A DNA stretch of 64,000 nt from assembly GCF_024721585.1 (NCBI RefSeq), contig NZ_CP102629.1, positions 186,001 through 250,000 of the forward strand. Direction: 5' to 3'. How positions within the stretch are numbered: position 1 is the stretch's first letter; each line of letters begins with the position of its first letter. This stretch comes from Sphingomicrobium aestuariivivum. GTDB taxonomy: Bacteria > Pseudomonadota > Alphaproteobacteria > Sphingomonadales > Sphingomonadaceae. The notes below the pieces were generated by a model, which made no database searches, had not been told where the DNA came from, and saw only the letters and a program-made list of their open reading frames with translations. Below, piece after piece: positions 61,590-64,000 of the stretch. Both the position numbers and the translations under genes were made by a program.

Positions 61590-62015
61590 TTGGCACTACT
61601 CGTTCAACCCGTGGCCGTGCTTGCGGCATGGACCATGATCGTCTGGCTGTGGCTCTATGCCACCCGACTGCCGGCGATGAAGCGGGCGGGCATCGATTTG
61701 TCGAAGCGGCGCGGGGGACGCGGCAAGGACCTCGACGGTGTGCTGCCCGACAAGGTCCAGTGGGTCAGCCACAATTACAATCACCTGCTCGAACAGCCGC
61801 CGCTCTTCTATGCGGTGGTGATCGCCCTCGCCCTGCTTGGCGATGCGAGTGCCACCTCGCTCGGGCTGGCGTGGGGCTATGTCGCCCTCCGCGTGGCGCA
61901 CAGTCTTGTCCAGATCCTCAGTAACCGTGTCCCGCTGCGTTTCCTGTTGTTCGCGCTGTCATCGGCATGCCTGCTCGTGCTGGTCGTGCGACTGGTTGGC
62001 GCGGCATTCGCCTAA
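61590..62015 (+). CDS. MAPEG-family membrane protein 1
   Basis: A 141-residue four-segment membrane protein resembling MAPEG (eicosanoid and glutathione-metabolism) proteins: NHLLEQPPLFYAVVIALALLG (near 68) and the WTMIVWLWLYATRLPAMKR stretch. The start is uncertain: TTG at 61590 aligns the N-terminus with the paralogue downstream but lacks a clear ribosome site; GTG at 61611 is the alternative. It overlaps the end of the terminator, so it may depend on its own promoter or be weakly expressed. Function unknown. Confidence 0.75.
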   Translation: MALLVQPVAVLAAWTMIVWLWLYATRLPAMKRAGIDLSKRRGGRGKDLDGVLPDKVQWVSHNYNHLLEQPPLFYAVVIALALLGDASATSLGLAWGYVALRVAHSLVQILSNRVPLRFLLFALSSACLLVLVVRLVGAAFA

Positions 62016-62029
62016 TTCCCGGAGGTCAT

Positions 62030-62458
62030 ATGTTGGAAGTGCATCATCTTCTCGCGCCGCTGGTGGCGCTTGTCGCCTGGACGATCATCATGATGTTCGT
62101 CGCCGTCTACAAGATCCAGCGCGGCATCAAGGGCGCGGACCTTTCGGGCCTGCGCAAGGCGGCGCGAGCGCGCGATCTCGACGGCCATGTCGACGGGCGC
62201 ATCCTTTATGCACGCGAGAATTACGAGCATCTCGTCGAGCAGCCGACGCTTTTTTACGCGATCGTGCTGGCGCTGGCGCTGATGGGCGCGACTCATCCGT
62301 TCAACGTCGGGCTCGCCTGGGCCTATGTGCTGCTGCGCATCGGCCATTCGGTCGTGCAGACGATGGGCAGGAGGCGCGGTTTCTTCTTCGTCACCTCGAC
62401 GCTGGCGCTCCTGCTCCTAGTCATCCACGCTGGCATGGAGCTGGCGCACCACCTTTAG
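62030..62458 (+). CDS. MAPEG-family membrane protein 2
   Basis: A 142-residue paralogue of the preceding gene, 14 nt downstream, with a GGAGG site 4 nt before the ATG. Matching stretches are LVALVAWTIIMMF (near 12), ENYEHLVEQPTLFYAIVLALALMG (near 63) and WAYVLLRIGHSVVQT (near 95). Both copies keep the EQP-FYA motif of MAPEG relatives. The pair suggests a heteromeric or diverged membrane trimer. The stop overlaps the convergent RNA methyltransferase gene by 4 nt. Confidence 0.82.
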   Translation: MLEVHHLLAPLVALVAWTIIMMFVAVYKIQRGIKGADLSGLRKAARARDLDGHVDGRILYARENYEHLVEQPTLFYAIVLALALMGATHPFNVGLAWAYVLLRIGHSVVQTMGRRRGFFFVTSTLALLLLVIHAGMELAHHL

Positions 62459-63642
62459 CGCGAGAAGCGGCTCACCAGCTCGACGTGGGTCGACCAGCGG
62501 AACTGGCCGACGGGGCGGACCCAGTCGAGGCTGTAGCCGCCCTCGATCAGGATGGCGGCATCGCGGGCGAAGGTGCCGGGGTTGCAGCTGACATAGGCGA
62601 TGGTCGACACATCGCTCTTTGCCAATTCGCGGCACTGCGCCTCCGCGCCCGAGCGCGGCGGATCGAGTACGACCGCGCCGAAATCCTCGAGCTCCTTGGC
62701 ATCATAGGGTCGGCGGTAGAGGTCGCGGTGGGTGGCCTCGACCGAGCGGCCCGAGCGGCGTGCCGCCTGCATCAGCGAGAGGATCGCCTCGCGCCCGGCT
62801 TCGGCGGCGATGACGGGGCATTCCAGCGCCAGCGCGAAAGTGCCGAGCCCCGCGAACAGGTCGAGCGTCTTGCCCGTGCCTCCCTCGAGCGCCTCGATGA
62901 CCCCGGCGACGAGCGCCTGCTCGCCATCCTTGGTGGCCTGAAGAAAGGCACCTTGCGGGAAGGGCACGGCCACGTCGCCGAGCGTGATGGTCACGGGCTG
63001 CGGCTCGTAGCGCGCTTCGGCGCCATAACCATCGTCGATCGATAGCCGCGCGAGGCGATGCCGCTCGGCAAAGGCGGGAAGCGCCTCGGCCGCCTCGAGC
63101 CCGTCGGTCTCGACGCCGCCGAGGAGGAGGTCGACGCCTTGGTCGGTAAGCGTCATCTGGACGCGGCCCGTGCGGCGCTGCGGGAGCATCGTATCGAGAA
63201 GGTCGCGGAGCGGATCTAGGAGGGCGAACAATTCGGGCGCCAGCACGTGGCACTCGGCCATGTCCACGATCTGGTGCGATTTCTCGCGCGTGAAGCCGAT
63301 CAGCCGTTTCCTGCCGAGGCGGAGCGCCTTGAGGTCGGCACGGCGACGACTGCGCGGCGGCGAGACATGCGCGGGGCGATAGTCGGTCGAAATGCCCTTC
63401 TGTGCCAGCGCACCGGCGATGCGGTCGCGGCAATAGTCGGCGAAGGCGGCGGCGGTGAGGTGCTGGAGCTGGCAGCCGCCGCACTGCGGGAAATGGCGGC
63501 AGGGCGGGTCCTGGTAGCCGGCGCCGCGCGCGACGACCTCTCCGTTTTCGACGCGGTCGCCGGGGGCGGCGAGCGCGACATAGGTGCCCGCATCGGTGAC
63601 GCCGTCGCCGCGGCCGGCGATCTTGAGGACGGTCTCGGTCAC
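62455..63642 (-). CDS. RumA/RlmD-type rRNA uracil-C5 methyltransferase
   Basis: A 395-residue SAM-dependent methyltransferase of the TrmA/RlmC/RlmD family. An N-terminal four-Cys cluster (CRHFPQCGGCQ, near 48-58, plus CHVL near 132) for 4Fe-4S binding, SAM motif DLFAGLGTFAL (near 260), DPPRSGA (near 340) and the catalytic Cys in YVSCNPGTFARD (near 361). The TRAM domain is short. The start is GTG at 63642, overlapping the nnrD stop (GTGA). Target uracil (23S rRNA or tRNA) is not decided. Confidence 0.9.
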   Translation of the reverse strand: MTETVLKIAGRGDGVTDAGTYVALAAPGDRVENGEVVARGAGYQDPPCRHFPQCGGCQLQHLTAAAFADYCRDRIAGALAQKGISTDYRPAHVSPPRSRRRADLKALRLGRKRLIGFTREKSHQIVDMAECHVLAPELFALLDPLRDLLDTMLPQRRTGRVQMTLTDQGVDLLLGGVETDGLEAAEALPAFAERHRLARLSIDDGYGAEARYEPQPVTITLGDVAVPFPQGAFLQATKDGEQALVAGVIEALEGGTGKTLDLFAGLGTFALALECPVIAAEAGREAILSLMQAARRSGRSVEATHRDLYRRPYDAKELEDFGAVVLDPPRSGAEAQCRELAKSDVSTIAYVSCNPGTFARDAAILIEGGYSLDWVRPVGQFRWSTHVELVSRFSR

Positions 63643-64000
63643 ATCACCACCGCGATGGCGGCGACCAGGTCGTCGGCGATGAAGGGCGCCTTGCAGGCTT
63701 CGGCCGCGCGGCCGTGGATCCAGACACCGGCGCAGGCGGCCTCGAACCGGTCGAGCCCGCGCGCTCGGCAAGCGGCGATGATGCCGGCGAGCACGTCCCC
63801 TGCCCCCGCGGTCGCAAGCGATGCGGGTGCCGGCGGCGCGAAACCGAGGCGTCCGTCGGGCGCGGCGACGAGCGTGTCGGCGCCCTTGTAGACGATGATG
63901 CACTGGCTCGCGGCGGCGGCCTGCAGAGCACGGTCGGCCTTCGAGCCTTCGAGGTCGCCGAACAGCTCGACGAATTCGCCTTCGTGCGGGGTGAGGATGG
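63639..64000 (-). CDS. ADP-dependent NAD(P)H-hydrate dehydratase, C-terminal part
   Basis: C-terminal 119 residues of the kinase-fold enzyme that repairs hydrated NADH/NADPH (YjeF/Nnr). Read from the window edge the frame opens with LTPHEGEFVELFGDLEG and contains the active-site LATAGAGDVLAGIIAACR (near residue 63 of this fragment) that binds ADP. Residues before the window are missing, so whether an NnrE epimerase half is fused is unknown. It overlaps the downstream methyltransferase (GTGA). Confidence 0.9.
   Translation of the reverse strand, partial: ILTPHEGEFVELFGDLEGSKADRALQAAAASQCIIVYKGADTLVAAPDGRLGFAPPAPASLATAGAGDVLAGIIAACRARGLDRFEAACAGVWIHGRAAEACKAPFIADDLVAAIAVVM

Overview
ORGANISM. 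The window is GC-rich, densely packed alphaproteobacterial chromosome, and the gene content points to the Sphingomonadales. Pointers are the carotenoid ketolase/hydroxylase pair crtW-crtZ, an Hfq with two Sm domains, NtrY-NtrX without NtrB-NtrC beside dusB, a decarboxylase plus deoxyhypusine-synthase-like pair that probably makes homospermidine, and a GGAAC-N17-CGTT promoter of the EcfG general stress type. Genes commonly overlap by 1-4 nt (ATGA, GTGA, TGATG), so operons are tightly coupled. No insertion sequence, transposase, integrase, prophage or CRISPR array is visible. The placement is by inference; no 16S is present. LAYOUT. 1-9072: end of otsA, then a minus-strand type I secretion cassette (1312-residue acidic repeat protein, LuxR-type regulator, ABC transporter, HlyD adaptor). 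9.3-14.6 kb: glutamate-synthase-like flavoprotein, crtW-crtZ-msrA, and a BCCT transporter. 14.7-17.8 kb: an accessory pocket bounded by a 17-bp direct repeat of the 3' end of tRNA-Ser(TGA); it holds an msrA remnant and a coupled TpsB-like outer-membrane transporter plus proline-rich protein with six 33-residue repeats. 17.9-25.5 kb: cell-wall and replication operon (lytic transglycosylase, dac, tmk, holB, metG, tatD, MBL hydrolase, aspartic protease). 25.7-37.3 kb: DUF819 permease, mazG, then hflX-hfq-ntrX-ntrY-dusB on the minus strand, ispDF-pncC, and ratA-lipA. 37.4-39.2 kb: an SbtA-SbtB-carbonic anhydrase operon for bicarbonate. 39.2-46.2 kb: envelope and stress genes (glycine-zipper lipoprotein, NYN protein, EcfG-type promoter with a flavin-binding stress protein, acidic and Ala/Arg-rich secreted proteins, MASE1-GGDEF cyclase). 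46.3-53.4 kb: ettA, acyl-CoA ligase, dnaX-ebfC, a secreted protein with four Cys-pair repeats, and the SRP RNA. 53.4-56.8 kb: two cysteine desulfurases, a 2Fe-2S ferredoxin and a class A beta-lactamase in one overlapping operon. 56.9-64 kb: small hydrolase and membrane proteins, a serine/threonine dehydratase-like enzyme, polyamine genes, two MAPEG proteins, an rRNA methyltransferase and the end of nnrD. MOST NOTABLE. The TpsB/proline-repeat module beside tRNA-Ser; the beta-lactamase carrying the Cys69/Cys238 pair typical of class A carbapenemases; the SbtAB-carbonic anhydrase operon in a probable heterotroph; the EcfG promoter; the four-repeat secreted protein; the double-domain Hfq; and NtrX lacking the GAFTGA loop.
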